From positions 186,001-250,000 of the forward strand of contig NZ_JACIIZ010000011.1 in NCBI RefSeq assembly GCF_014205765.1: a stretch of 64,000 bases of DNA, read 5' to 3'. Positions 56,583 to 64,000 of the stretch are shown piece by piece. The notes under the pieces were generated by a model. That model had not been told where the DNA came from. It saw nothing but the letters and a program-made list of their open reading frames with translations, and did not search any database. This DNA is from Nitrospirillum iridis (lineage in GTDB: Bacteria > Pseudomonadota > Alphaproteobacteria > Azospirillales > Azospirillaceae). Numbering within the stretch: the first letter of the stretch is position 1; every line of letters starts with the position of its first letter. Made by a program: the position numbers and the translations under genes.

Positions 56583-58325
56583 TCAGTACTTCTCGAATTC
56601 GGCGTCGCGGGCATCGCCGGCGCCGTTGGTCAGGTCCAGGGCGAAGCCGGCGGCGGCGGCCTTGCGGCCGGCCCCGACGCGCCCGGCTGCCGGGACCACG
56701 CGGCCATTGTGTCCGGGCCCGTGCCCATTCGCCGCCCGCAGTCTCGCCGGGCGCGTGGGGGAAGGCGCTGGCTTGGCGGCGCTGGCCACGGGCCGCGACG
56801 GCCGGCGGGCGGCCGCGACCGGTGCGGGCGACGCCCCATCCACCCGGAAGTAGGCGATGCTGGCCTGCAACTGTTCTGACTGCGCCGCCAGCTCCTCCGA
56901 CGTCGCCGACATCTGGTCCGACGCGCTGGCGTTCTGCTGCGTCACCTGGTCCAGCTGCTGGATCGCCTGGTTGATCTGCTCGCTGCCGATGTCCTGCTCC
57001 CGGCACGCGGCGCTGATCTCCGCCACCAGTTCCGCCGTCTTCTTGATGTCCGGCACCAGCCGCGTCAGCATCTCGCCCGCCTCCTGCGCCGCCTGCACCG
57101 TCTGCGACGACATCGTGCCGATCTCCGCCGCCGCCGTCTGGCTGCGTTCCGCCAGCTTGCGCACCTCCGACGCCACCACCGCGAAGCCCCGCCCGTGCTC
57201 ACCCGCCCGCGCCGCCTCGACCGCCGCGTTCAACGCCAGCAGGTCCGTCTGCCGCGCAATTTCCTGCACGATCGTGATCTTGTCCGCGATCGTCCGCATC
57301 GCCTGCACGGCCCGCGTCACCGCTTCGCCGCTCATCTGCGCATCCGCCGCCGACTGGCGCGCGATCTTCTCCGTCTGGCTGGCGTTGTCCGCGTTCTGCT
57401 TGATGTTCGCCGCCATCTGCTCCATCGACGCCGACGCCTGCTCCGCCGCCGACGCCTGTTCCGTCGCTCCTTGCGACAGCTCTTCCGCCGTCGCCGAAAG
57501 TTCCTGGCTGCCCGACGACACGTTCTCCGACGCCATCGTCGACTCCCCGACGACCTCGCGAAGCTTCTCCACCATGGTGTTTATATGGCGCATCAGGTCC
57601 CCCACCTCGTCGTGCGCCGTCGCCTCGACCGTACGGGTCAGGTCGCCCCCGGCGACGGCCTGGGCCAGGGCGCCCGCCTGGTTCAGGCCGCGGCTGATGC
57701 CCAGCGCGATCCAGAACCCGGCCGCCACAGCGACCAGCAGCGACGCCAGCGTGGCGATCACCAGTGTCAGGCGCGCGTTTTCGTATTGGGCCACGGCGTC
57801 GGCTTCGTCGCGGGCCATCTGCGTGCGATAGAGTTCGATAATATCAGCCAGCTGCCGCTGCGCCTCCTCCACCAGCGGCCGGGCCGCCCCCACTGACAGC
57901 TCCTGGGCCTTGGCCTGCTCGCCACGCTTGGCCAATTCCCTTATCCGGTCATCGACCGCCAGGAACTGTTGCCAGGTCCCATCCAGGGCCTGCCATTTCG
58001 GTTTGGCCTCCACACTGCTGACGGCGATCACCTTTCCGGCCAGGTCGGCGAAATTTTGGCGGAAGCCTATGATCTCGCGGTCATACTTCTCGATCTGTTC
58101 AGGATTGGTCGAGAGGATCATGTTCTTCTCGGCCCGCACCAACTGGACCATGTCGACCAGCACCTCTTCCGCCCACTGCAGCTTCTGCACGGGGCCGCTG
58201 ACCATGTGCCGCATGTCGGCGTTGACGGCGGCCAGGCTGTTGATGCCCAGCCCCACCGTTGCGGTGCTGAGCGCGATGATAAGGGCGAAGGTCAACGCCA
58301 GCTTCAGCTTGATGGTGGCACGCAT
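56583..58325 (-). CDS. Methyl-accepting chemotaxis protein
   Basis: A 580-residue inner-membrane receptor: membrane segments at about 7-29 and 187-210, a periplasmic four-helix ligand domain with little similarity to that of the neighbouring receptor, one HAMP domain (about 210-262), and a signalling domain almost identical to the other copy. It ends in the same [16 protein letters not shown] tail. The ATG at 58325 follows GGGAG. It lacks the extra HAMP repeats, so the two receptors share one output with different inputs and rod lengths. Confidence 0.95.
   Translation of the reverse strand: MRATIKLKLALTFALIIALSTATVGLGINSLAAVNADMRHMVSGPVQKLQWAEEVLVDMVQLVRAEKNMILSTNPEQIEKYDREIIGFRQNFADLAGKVIAVSSVEAKPKWQALDGTWQQFLAVDDRIRELAKRGEQAKAQELSVGAARPLVEEAQRQLADIIELYRTQMARDEADAVAQYENARLTLVIATLASLLVAVAAGFWIALGISRGLNQAGALAQAVAGGDLTRTVEATAHDEVGDLMRHINTMVEKLREVVGESTMASENVSSGSQELSATAEELSQGATEQASAAEQASASMEQMAANIKQNADNASQTEKIARQSAADAQMSGEAVTRAVQAMRTIADKITIVQEIARQTDLLALNAAVEAARAGEHGRGFAVVASEVRKLAERSQTAAAEIGTMSSQTVQAAQEAGEMLTRLVPDIKKTAELVAEISAACREQDIGSEQINQAIQQLDQVTQQNASASDQMSATSEELAAQSEQLQASIAYFRVDGASPAPVAAARRPSRPVASAAKPAPSPTRPARLRAANGHGPGHNGRVVPAAGRVGAGRKAAAAGFALDLTNGAGDARDAEFEKY
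56838..57575 (-). repeat. Near-identical copy B of the receptor signalling domain
   Basis: Second copy of the 738-bp repeat described at 54257-54994. The two copies are in direct orientation about 2.6 kb apart. Outside this segment the ligand domains diverge strongly, which suggests gene conversion confined to the signalling part. Confidence 0.9.
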
Positions 58326-58339
58326 GTCAGTTTCTCCCG

Positions 58340-58840
58340 TCAGGCTGCGGTGCGTTGGGATGAGCCGGCCGCGTCGTCCCGCGCGTCCCCGCGAGAGAAG
58401 ATGCGTTCCAGATCCAGGACCACGATGAATTCGGGTCCTCTCTTGGCGATGCAGCGGATGTATTCCGGCCGCCAGCGCATGCCGATGCGCGGCGTTTCCT
58501 CCAGGGCGGATGCCGCCACCTGGGTGATTTCGTATACCTTGTCGGCGCGGATCCCGACGATCACGGGGTCACCGTCGATCATCACCTCGGTGACGACGAT
58601 GCGCGTGTCGATGGTCGGCGGCTGCAGCTCCATCCCGAACTTCAGGCAGAGGTCAGCCAGCGGCACCACCTTGCCGCGCACGTTGATCAGGCCGCCGATG
58701 AAGGGCTGGCTGTTGGGGACCCCGGTAATGGGGACAAGGTCGAGGATTTCGCGCACATGCGTGGCCTCCAGGGCAAAGACTTCGCCTTGCAGGCCCAGGG
58801 TCAGGACTTCCATCGGCGTATCGGTTTTCCACGCGGTCAT
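58340..58840 (-). CDS. cheW: Chemotaxis coupling protein
   Basis: A 166-residue Che[42 protein letters not shown] and [11 protein letters not shown] mark the double beta-barrel. It lies 16 bases after cheA and 14 before a receptor gene, so it probably couples CheA to that receptor. It is only moderately similar to the second CheW of the operon. Confidence 0.95.
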   Translation of the reverse strand: MTAWKTDTPMEVLTLGLQGEVFALEATHVREILDLVPITGVPNSQPFIGGLINVRGKVVPLADLCLKFGMELQPPTIDTRIVVTEVMIDGDPVIVGIRADKVYEITQVAASALEETPRIGMRWRPEYIRCIAKRGPEFIVVLDLERIFSRGDARDDAAGSSQRTAA

Positions 58841-58856
58841 GATGTTTCCCTTGCCG

Positions 58857-60977
58857 TTAGCTGGCCGCTTTGAAACGGCCCTCGTAGGCCATTCCCAACT
58901 TGACCAGATTGGCGATGTCCAGGATCAGGGCGACGGCCCCGTCGCCCAGGATCGTGGCGCCGGCGAATGTCTCGACGTCGGCATGCAACTTGGACAGCGA
59001 CTTGATCACCGTCTGGTGATTGCCGATCACCTGGTCCACCACCAACCCAACCCGGCGGCCACCGAAGGAAACGATCACGGCCTTCTGATAGCGGTCCGGG
59101 GGCTCGGACACCTGGAACAGTTCCCGCAGGCGCAGGAACGGCACCAGGTCGCCCCGTATGTTCAGGAAACTGCGCCCACGGGAACGCGCGTCCTCTTCGG
59201 GCGACAGTTCCACGCACTCCTCCACCGCCGACAGTGGCAGGGCGTAGCGCCCCGTGCCGACGCGGACCAGCAAGCCGTCAATGATGGCCAGCGTCAGCGG
59301 CAGCCGCAGCGTCAGCCGGGTGCCTTCCCCGGGTGTGCTGGCGATGTCGATCTTGCCGCGCAGTCCCTCGATGGCGCGCTTCACCACGTCCATGCCCACC
59401 CCGCGACCGGACAGGCTGGTCACCTCCTTCGCGGTCGAGAAGCCCGGCTGGAAGATCAGCTGGAACAGCTCGGCATCGGAAAGCTTGGCGCCGGCCGGGA
59501 TCAGGTCCTGGTCTTCGGCGCGGGCTTGGATGCGCGCCCGGTCCAGCCCGCGGCCATCATCGCTGATGGACACCATGACCTCGGCCCCGGCATGGCAGGC
59601 GGTCAGCGTGATGCATCCCGCCGCCGGCTTGCCGGCGGACTTGCGCCCCTCCGGCGTCTCCAGGCCATGGTCGATGGCATTGCGGATCAGGTGGATGAGC
59701 GGGTCGTTGAGGCGTTCGATGACCGTCTTGTCGAGTTCCGTTTCCTCACCCACCGTGACCAGTTCGATCCGCTTGCCCAGTTCGTGGGCCAGGTCATGGA
59801 CCAGCCGGCGGAAACGCCCGAAAAGCGAACCGATGGGCACGGTGCGGACCCCCATGGTGGTATCCCGCAGTTCATGCGCCAGCCGTTCGATCTCTTCGGC
59901 GATCGCCTTCACCTCGACGTCATTGCTGGACGCGGCGACCTGCGACAGGCGTGACTGCACGATCACCAGTTCGCCAACCCGGTCCATCAACTCGTCCAGC
60001 CGCTCAGCCGGGACCCGGATGCTGTCCGCACCCTTGGCGGGGGCCTTGGCCCCGGAGGCCGCGCCGGCGCCAAGGCCAGCGCCGGCGCGCACATGCTGTT
60101 GTTCGGCCAAGGCCGACGCCAGGGTATCGGGGGAGACGTCGCCCGATTTGACCAGCAAGGTGCCCAGCGGCATCTGCGCGGCCACCGCAGCGTCCACAGC
60201 ATGCTGCGCCACGTCCCCCCGGTCCACCAGGATTTCACCGATACGGTTGCCTTCACCGGTCATGGTGATGGCGTCGATGGACAACTCCATGTCGTCAATC
60301 ACGCACATGAAGACTTCCTCGATTGCCGTGCGCGGGCGACTGGTGGTGAGCACGACATCCCAGGCCAGGTGACAATCCGTGGGGGCCAATTCCTCCAACG
60401 GGGGTACGCTCTCGGCCCGTGCCACCACCGTGGCCATACCCAGGCCGCGCAATTCATCCAGCAACAGCAGGGGGTTGGTCCCCATCGCCATGGCCTCACG
60501 GCCCAGCCGGAAGCGAATTCGCCACGTGGTTGGGATCTCCGCCGCCGCGTCCGCATCGGCCGTATCCTGTAGGGCCGCGTCATCCGGCGCCGTCGGCGCC
60601 GATGGATCGCCCACGATCTGTTTCAGCGTCTGCAGGATGGCGACCCCGTCCGCCGCCTCGGCCAGATCGGGTGTTTCGATCAGCAGGCGCATATGGTCCT
60701 TGGCCGCCAGCGCCACGGCGATCAACGCCCGGCTCGGCTCCACACTGCCCTTGCGCACCAGATCGAACGCCGTCTCCACGTGATGGGTGAAGGCCGCCAC
60801 CGCGTCGTAGCCGAACATCGCCCCCGACCCCTTCACGGTATGAAGGGCGCGGAAGGCGCTGTTGATCAGGTCCGCATCATCAGGCGTGTGCTCCAGGTCC
60901 AGCAGAGCCTGCTCCAACTGCTCCAGCAGTTCCTGGGCTTCCTGGCGGAAGATCTCGGACGGGTCCAGCGCGCTCAT
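58857..60977 (-). CDS. cheA: Chemotaxis histidine kinase
   Basis: A 706-residue CheA. The phosphotransfer domain has His46 (HTVKGSG). The region 150-235 is P2-like. Residues 244-293 form two repeats (IGEILVDRGDVAQHAVDAA, LGTLLVKSGDVSPDTLASA) like the N-terminal helical repeats of PilB/GspE ATPases. Then come dimerisation (about 320-400), the ATP domain with N-box HLIRNAIDHG, DDGRGLD and GRGVGMDVV, and a CheW-like regulatory domain to the end. It phosphorylates CheY and CheB in response to receptors. The start overlaps the cheY stop (ATGA). Confidence 0.97.
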   Translation of the reverse strand: MSALDPSEIFRQEAQELLEQLEQALLDLEHTPDDADLINSAFRALHTVKGSGAMFGYDAVAAFTHHVETAFDLVRKGSVEPSRALIAVALAAKDHMRLLIETPDLAEAADGVAILQTLKQIVGDPSAPTAPDDAALQDTADADAAAEIPTTWRIRFRLGREAMAMGTNPLLLLDELRGLGMATVVARAESVPPLEELAPTDCHLAWDVVLTTSRPRTAIEEVFMCVIDDMELSIDAITMTGEGNRIGEILVDRGDVAQHAVDAAVAAQMPLGTLLVKSGDVSPDTLASALAEQQHVRAGAGLGAGAASGAKAPAKGADSIRVPAERLDELMDRVGELVIVQSRLSQVAASSNDVEVKAIAEEIERLAHELRDTTMGVRTVPIGSLFGRFRRLVHDLAHELGKRIELVTVGEETELDKTVIERLNDPLIHLIRNAIDHGLETPEGRKSAGKPAAGCITLTACHAGAEVMVSISDDGRGLDRARIQARAEDQDLIPAGAKLSDAELFQLIFQPGFSTAKEVTSLSGRGVGMDVVKRAIEGLRGKIDIASTPGEGTRLTLRLPLTLAIIDGLLVRVGTGRYALPLSAVEECVELSPEEDARSRGRSFLNIRGDLVPFLRLRELFQVSEPPDRYQKAVIVSFGGRRVGLVVDQVIGNHQTVIKSLSKLHADVETFAGATILGDGAVALILDIANLVKLGMAYEGRFKAAS

Positions 60978-61342
60978 GCGCCTAGGACCTTGCGCACGAC
61001 GGCGACCAACTGCTCCTGCTGGAAGGGCTTGGTGATCCAGCCGGTGGCGCCCGCCGCCTTGGCCGCCTGCTTCAGGCCGGTATCGGACTCCGTGGTCAGG
61101 AACAGGATGGGCACGCCACGGTAATCGGGCAACTGACGGAGCGCCCTGATGAGATCCAGCCCATCCATCACCGGCATGTTGAGATCGGTGACCACCAGAT
61201 CGACGGCCGTGTCCTTGGCCTTGGCCAGCCCTTCGGCGCCGTCACCGGCCTGGAGCACGTTATATCCGGCGCCCGCCAGGGTCAGCTTCACCATCTGGCG
61301 CACGCTGGGGGAATCATCAACGCTCAGGACGGTCTTGGCCAT
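60974..61342 (-). CDS. cheY: Chemotaxis response regulator
   Basis: A 122-residue single-domain receiver with Asp9/Asp10, phospho-acceptor Asp53 (VVTDLNMP), Thr83 region (FLTTES) and Lys105 (TKPF). It carries the signal from CheA to the flagellar motor or another target. Two ATG codons (61345, 61342) overlap the stop of the STAS gene; GGAGG fits the second better (seven bases). Its stop overlaps the cheA start. Confidence 0.96.
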   Translation of the reverse strand: MAKTVLSVDDSPSVRQMVKLTLAGAGYNVLQAGDGAEGLAKAKDTAVDLVVTDLNMPVMDGLDLIRALRQLPDYRGVPILFLTTESDTGLKQAAKAAGATGWITKPFQQEQLVAVVRKVLGA

Positions 61343-61695
61343 CATCGTGCCTCCGTGTGAAGCCAGAAATCGCAATCGGCGGGGGCCGGAATGCCGGCCG
61401 CCAGCTCTGCAGTCATGAGGAAACCGCCCCGTTGAAGTGTTTCCCGTAGGGTCCCGGAAACCGGCTGAGCCAGCCTGAGTATCCGTTGGGTGTCCCTGGC
61501 ACCTTTCCGTGCGGCGAGCAGCAGTTGGACAAAGCTGAGGTCGGTTTCAGCTACCGCGCTGCAATCAATTTCCAGAACGTTATGAGACTTCATCGCGTTC
61601 AGGAGGGCGCCGCGTGTCTCTTCGGCGTTGCGGAGTGTGTGGCAGCCCGCAAGAGTGATTTTTCCGACATCGTCGTCCGACGCATTCGGCATCAT
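61342..61695 (-). CDS. STAS-domain protein at the head of the chemotaxis operon
   Basis: A 117-residue protein of the STAS (anti-sigma antagonist) fold: LEIDCSAVAETDLSFVQLLLAARKGA gives the typical strand-helix pair, with Ser or Thr near the usual phosphorylation point. STAS proteins bind partner kinases or CheY-like proteins. It is first in the operon and overlaps cheY, so tight coupling with chemotaxis signalling is likely. Two adjacent ATG codons (61695, 61692) follow GCGGGGG. Confidence 0.85.
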   Translation of the reverse strand: MMPNASDDDVGKITLAGCHTLRNAEETRGALLNAMKSHNVLEIDCSAVAETDLSFVQLLLAARKGARDTQRILRLAQPVSGTLRETLQRGGFLMTAELAAGIPAPADCDFWLHTEAR

Positions 61696-62188
61696 GAACC
61701 CCCGCTCGAGTTGACTTTGTAAAACATGCATCCGCCTGTAGCGGTCTGTATTCGGCAGGCATCAACTTATTGGAAAGTGAGAAAAATTCCCCATCTGGAA
61801 TATTTCCCCAATAAATTGACGCCAAAATCCGGCGAACAGGTGCACCTTATGGGTAGTTGGTTTATAAAGTGTAAATGCCATGCGGCTAATCAACTGACAT
61901 ACATCAATTCAGAGGAAAGAAATTTTTGATAAAATACAATGTAAATACGGAATTAATGGCGCGTGCCTGATCGATGTCTACCGATTTAAGGCGATCGTTT
62001 TACATTGTTGATATTCAAGCCTATGTCTCTCATCGGACGGGGGCGGATGTGCCGCCATCCAACGTCTGCGGGTGCATCATGGCGCTGCATCGCCGTGAGG
62101 GTGACTGGTTGCCTCAGGGTTAACCACCAATTTACCTGTTTAATGAAAAGTGGCCTCCAGCACGCCGAAAAATTGATTGGGGATACGC
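61696..62188. promoter_or_regulatory. AT-rich divergent intergenic region
   Basis: This 493-base gap separates the chemotaxis operon from the receptor-like gene. Bases 61740-62010 are markedly AT-rich in a GC-rich genome. Both promoters must be here. I looked for flagellar-type promoters (TAAA-N15-GCCGATAA) and found only weak partial matches (for example TAAAGTG at 61866). A 67-codon open frame (61726-61929) is not convincing as a gene. Confidence 0.55.
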
Positions 62189-63919
62189 ATGGGTAGGGAT
62201 CTGGATACCGTGGCCGAGGCTATCAGGGCCGCATCCACATCAACCGACACGCGTTTCCTGGATATCGGCCATCGCCTGGAAACCTCGGTCGACATCCTGA
62301 CGGCGCTGACCCACACCTTCGACACGCTCTCCGACGAGATGAGGGGGGAGGCCCTGCGCCTGGCCACCCAGGATCTGTCGCAGGTGGCACACTTCGTTTC
62401 GACCTTGACCCAGGGCGACGAGGCCGGATCCCTGCGCGCCTTGGCGGGGCTGGTCACTGCCATTGGCAGCAGGCTTGTGCGCATGGACAAATCGATCAAG
62501 GGCGTTGGCATGCTGGCCACCAACGCCAAGATCGCCGCGGCGGTCATTGGCGACACCAGTGCCGAATTCATGAACTTCGCTACTGAGATCCGGCGCACCC
62601 TCGGGTTGGCGCAGAGCAGCTTGGACCAATTCGCCGCGGACCTCGCGGGTGTCGGCCACCGGTTGCAGGCGGCGGCGGCCGACCAGTCCGCATTGGATGT
62701 GCGACAGGCGACGGCCGTCCGCACCGTTCCCCAGCGATTGGCCCACAGCATCGGCACGGTCATCGACCGCGGCCGGCGGGCGGCGGCCGTTGCCGCAACC
62801 GTTGGCCAGCGATCACAAGATATCGCCAAGCGCATTGGTTCGGCGGTCATGGCGCTGCAGGTGGGCGACATCACGCGCCAGCGCATGGAACATGTCGATT
62901 ACGCCCTGGGCCTAGTGGCGGAAATGGTGCGCCAGTCCAGCCATCCCTGGTCGGACGATGCCGACGACCTCGCCTCCGACGGCGTGGCGGCAGCCGCCCG
63001 GTTCTGCTGTCGCCTGCAGGCGGCGCAGTTGGACGATACAGCGGACGAACTGGCTCTGGAGATTGGTGAGATATTGACTTCGCTGCGCGCGCTGGCGGGC
63101 GACGCGCGGGACATCTTGGACTTGGGCCACGACGCCTTCGGTGCCTCCGGCAGCCAGCAGGGTACCTTCGTGGGGGAATTGGAAGGGGAGGTCGGGGAGG
63201 TCGACGCACTATTGCATGGCTATGGCGCGGCGCGGCGCCAAGCCGACGAGGTTTCCGCATCGGTGTCGGAGGCGACTGCGCGGCTGGTCAGTCAGATCGG
63301 CATCATGCGTGCGCTTGAGGCCGACATTCGCATCATGGGGTTGAACACCAGCCTTCGCTGTGGCCGTCTGGGAGCCATTGGCCGACCACTGTCGATCATT
63401 GCGCAGGAATTGCGCGTTTACGCCAACGAGATTGCCGTGGAGGCCAGCGGCGTCATGGATGAACTGGAGCAGATTGCAGCCATCGCCGCCTGCCTGTCAG
63501 GACAGGCGCGCGACACCAACGCCGCGGATACCGTGACCATGGCCGACATCATGGCGCGGTCCATCGACCGGCTGGGGGCTGCGGGGCATAATTTGGCCAC
63601 CGCGCTGCAAACCCTCAAGCGTGATGGCGAGATGGTAGTGGGCCTGCTGCGGGACACGGTGGATCGGGCAGCCACGCATGGTAAAATCGGCGCCGTGTTG
63701 CGGCAGGCCGCGACTGATCTCGCGTCCCTGGCTCCAGGGCTTCAATCCGGCGCCGTTCCGGAACAGGCGGAGCCGCTGATCGCCCTGATGGGAAGCAGCT
63801 ACACCATGGCTCGGGAGCGTCAGGTGTTGGAGCGGTTTGCTCCTGGAAGGAACCTGGCGCCAGTGAGGGGGCCTGGGCCCGGGGCTGAATCGGCAGATCT
63901 GGAGGACCTATTTCTTTGA
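62189..63919 (+). CDS. Soluble receptor-like chemotaxis protein
   Basis: A 576-residue helical, cytoplasmic protein without membrane segments. The middle-C-terminal part has LNTSLRCGRLGAIGRPLSII followed by AQELRVYANEI, which parallels the receptor tip and its VVAxEVRKLA continuation but in degenerate form. An earlier stretch, GVGMLATNAKIAAAVIG, shows similar NAKIAA-like character, so there may be two tip-like regions. The C-terminus has DLEDLFL, acidic and hydrophobic. The ATG at 62189 has GGGGA upstream; the in-frame TTG at 62177 is less likely. Divergent from the chemotaxis operon, it may bind CheA/CheW or other partners. Confidence 0.75.
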   Translation: MGRDLDTVAEAIRAASTSTDTRFLDIGHRLETSVDILTALTHTFDTLSDEMRGEALRLATQDLSQVAHFVSTLTQGDEAGSLRALAGLVTAIGSRLVRMDKSIKGVGMLATNAKIAAAVIGDTSAEFMNFATEIRRTLGLAQSSLDQFAADLAGVGHRLQAAAADQSALDVRQATAVRTVPQRLAHSIGTVIDRGRRAAAVAATVGQRSQDIAKRIGSAVMALQVGDITRQRMEHVDYALGLVAEMVRQSSHPWSDDADDLASDGVAAAARFCCRLQAAQLDDTADELALEIGEILTSLRALAGDARDILDLGHDAFGASGSQQGTFVGELEGEVGEVDALLHGYGAARRQADEVSASVSEATARLVSQIGIMRALEADIRIMGLNTSLRCGRLGAIGRPLSIIAQELRVYANEIAVEASGVMDELEQIAAIAACLSGQARDTNAADTVTMADIMARSIDRLGAAGHNLATALQTLKRDGEMVVGLLRDTVDRAATHGKIGAVLRQAATDLASLAPGLQSGAVPEQAEPLIALMGSSYTMARERQVLERFAPGRNLAPVRGPGPGAESADLEDLFL

Positions 63920-64000
63920 CAGAGATCGGCAGCAGGGTCGGGGACTCTGCACTCAATACAATTTCTGCTGATTTGGCAGGCTGTTGGCCGCGAGCAAGCT
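63920..64000. other. Window edge without recognisable feature
   Basis: The last 81 bases follow the receptor-like gene and show no gene, hairpin or clear promoter. Confidence 0.5.

Noticed and set aside
57969-59954. A 661-codon plus-strand open frame opposite a receptor, cheW and cheA
   Set aside because: Antisense to well-supported genes, with no family similarity or ribosome-binding site.
61860-61900. Possible flagellar sigma-28 promoter (TAAAGTG ... GGCTAATC)
   Set aside because: The second half matches the GCCGATAA consensus poorly; not better than chance.
61726-61929. A 67-codon open frame in the AT-rich gap
   Set aside because: No ribosome-binding site, no recognisable pattern and AT-rich random-like composition.

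Overview
This is a high-GC window, and its gene style suggests an alphaproteobacterium. GTG/TTG starts and ATGA stop/start overlaps are common. A complete chemotaxis operon, an AcuI-type reductase and many SDR, crotonase and CaiB paralogues are present. I could not fix the genus; Azospirillaceae-like or sphingomonad-like organisms would fit. I see no rRNA, tRNA or CRISPR array.

Positions 1-50200 are almost entirely a catabolic region for CoA-linked breakdown of a hydrophobic, probably polycyclic (steroid- or terpenoid-like) substrate. It starts inside an indolepyruvate-type 2-oxoacid:ferredoxin oxidoreductase (1-1533). A minus-strand operon follows: paired CaiB CoA-transferases, an MDR reductase and a crotonase (1766-6101). 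Divergent to it is a plus set: KstD-like flavoprotein, crotonase, SDR, P450 and a DUF2889 protein (6272-11943). Next is a minus operon of TetR, AcuI, a MaoC-type hydratase and an acyl-CoA ligase (12049-16769), divergent from a second P450 (16813). A small secreted protein, a Gfo/Idh oxidoreductase, an SDR and an alpha/beta hydrolase come next. They are followed by a Rieske oxygenase, SDR, aldehyde dehydrogenase and TetR operon (21525-26007). A minus operon carries a ferredoxin, an SDR, a double-length acyl-CoA dehydrogenase and a crotonase (26015-30261). It is divergent from a DUF35 protein, an SCP2-thiolase-like aldolase and an amidohydrolase (30540-33453). After that come an IclR regulator with two ligases, a small protein and a CaiB (33612-39143), then an SDR, a MarR regulator, a thiolase and an MFS exporter. 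A second KstD-like flavoprotein, a translationally coupled crotonase/CaiB/amidohydrolase trio and an NMO-type flavoprotein close the region.

The set reads as oxygenases (two P450s, one Rieske) with a [3Fe-4S] ferredoxin, ring dehydrogenases, CoA activation by three ligases or CoA-transferases, then beta-oxidation with aldolytic or thiolytic cleavage. Regulators are two TetR, one IclR and one MarR. Two distant promoters share a TACTAA-N6-TTAGTA palindrome, so at least part of the region is probably a regulon. The real substrate cannot be read from the sequence.

Positions 50201-52030 are a scar: the end of an ISL3-like transposase, an IS630-family element whose transposase is frameshifted and has Asn where the first catalytic Asp should be, and a decayed protein fragment.

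Positions 52031-61695 are one minus-strand chemotaxis operon (STAS, cheY, cheA, cheW, MCP, cheW, MCP, cheR, cheB). Its two receptors have almost identical signalling domains and the same C-terminal tail. After an AT-rich divergent gap, 62189-63919 encodes a soluble protein with a degenerate receptor-like signalling region.
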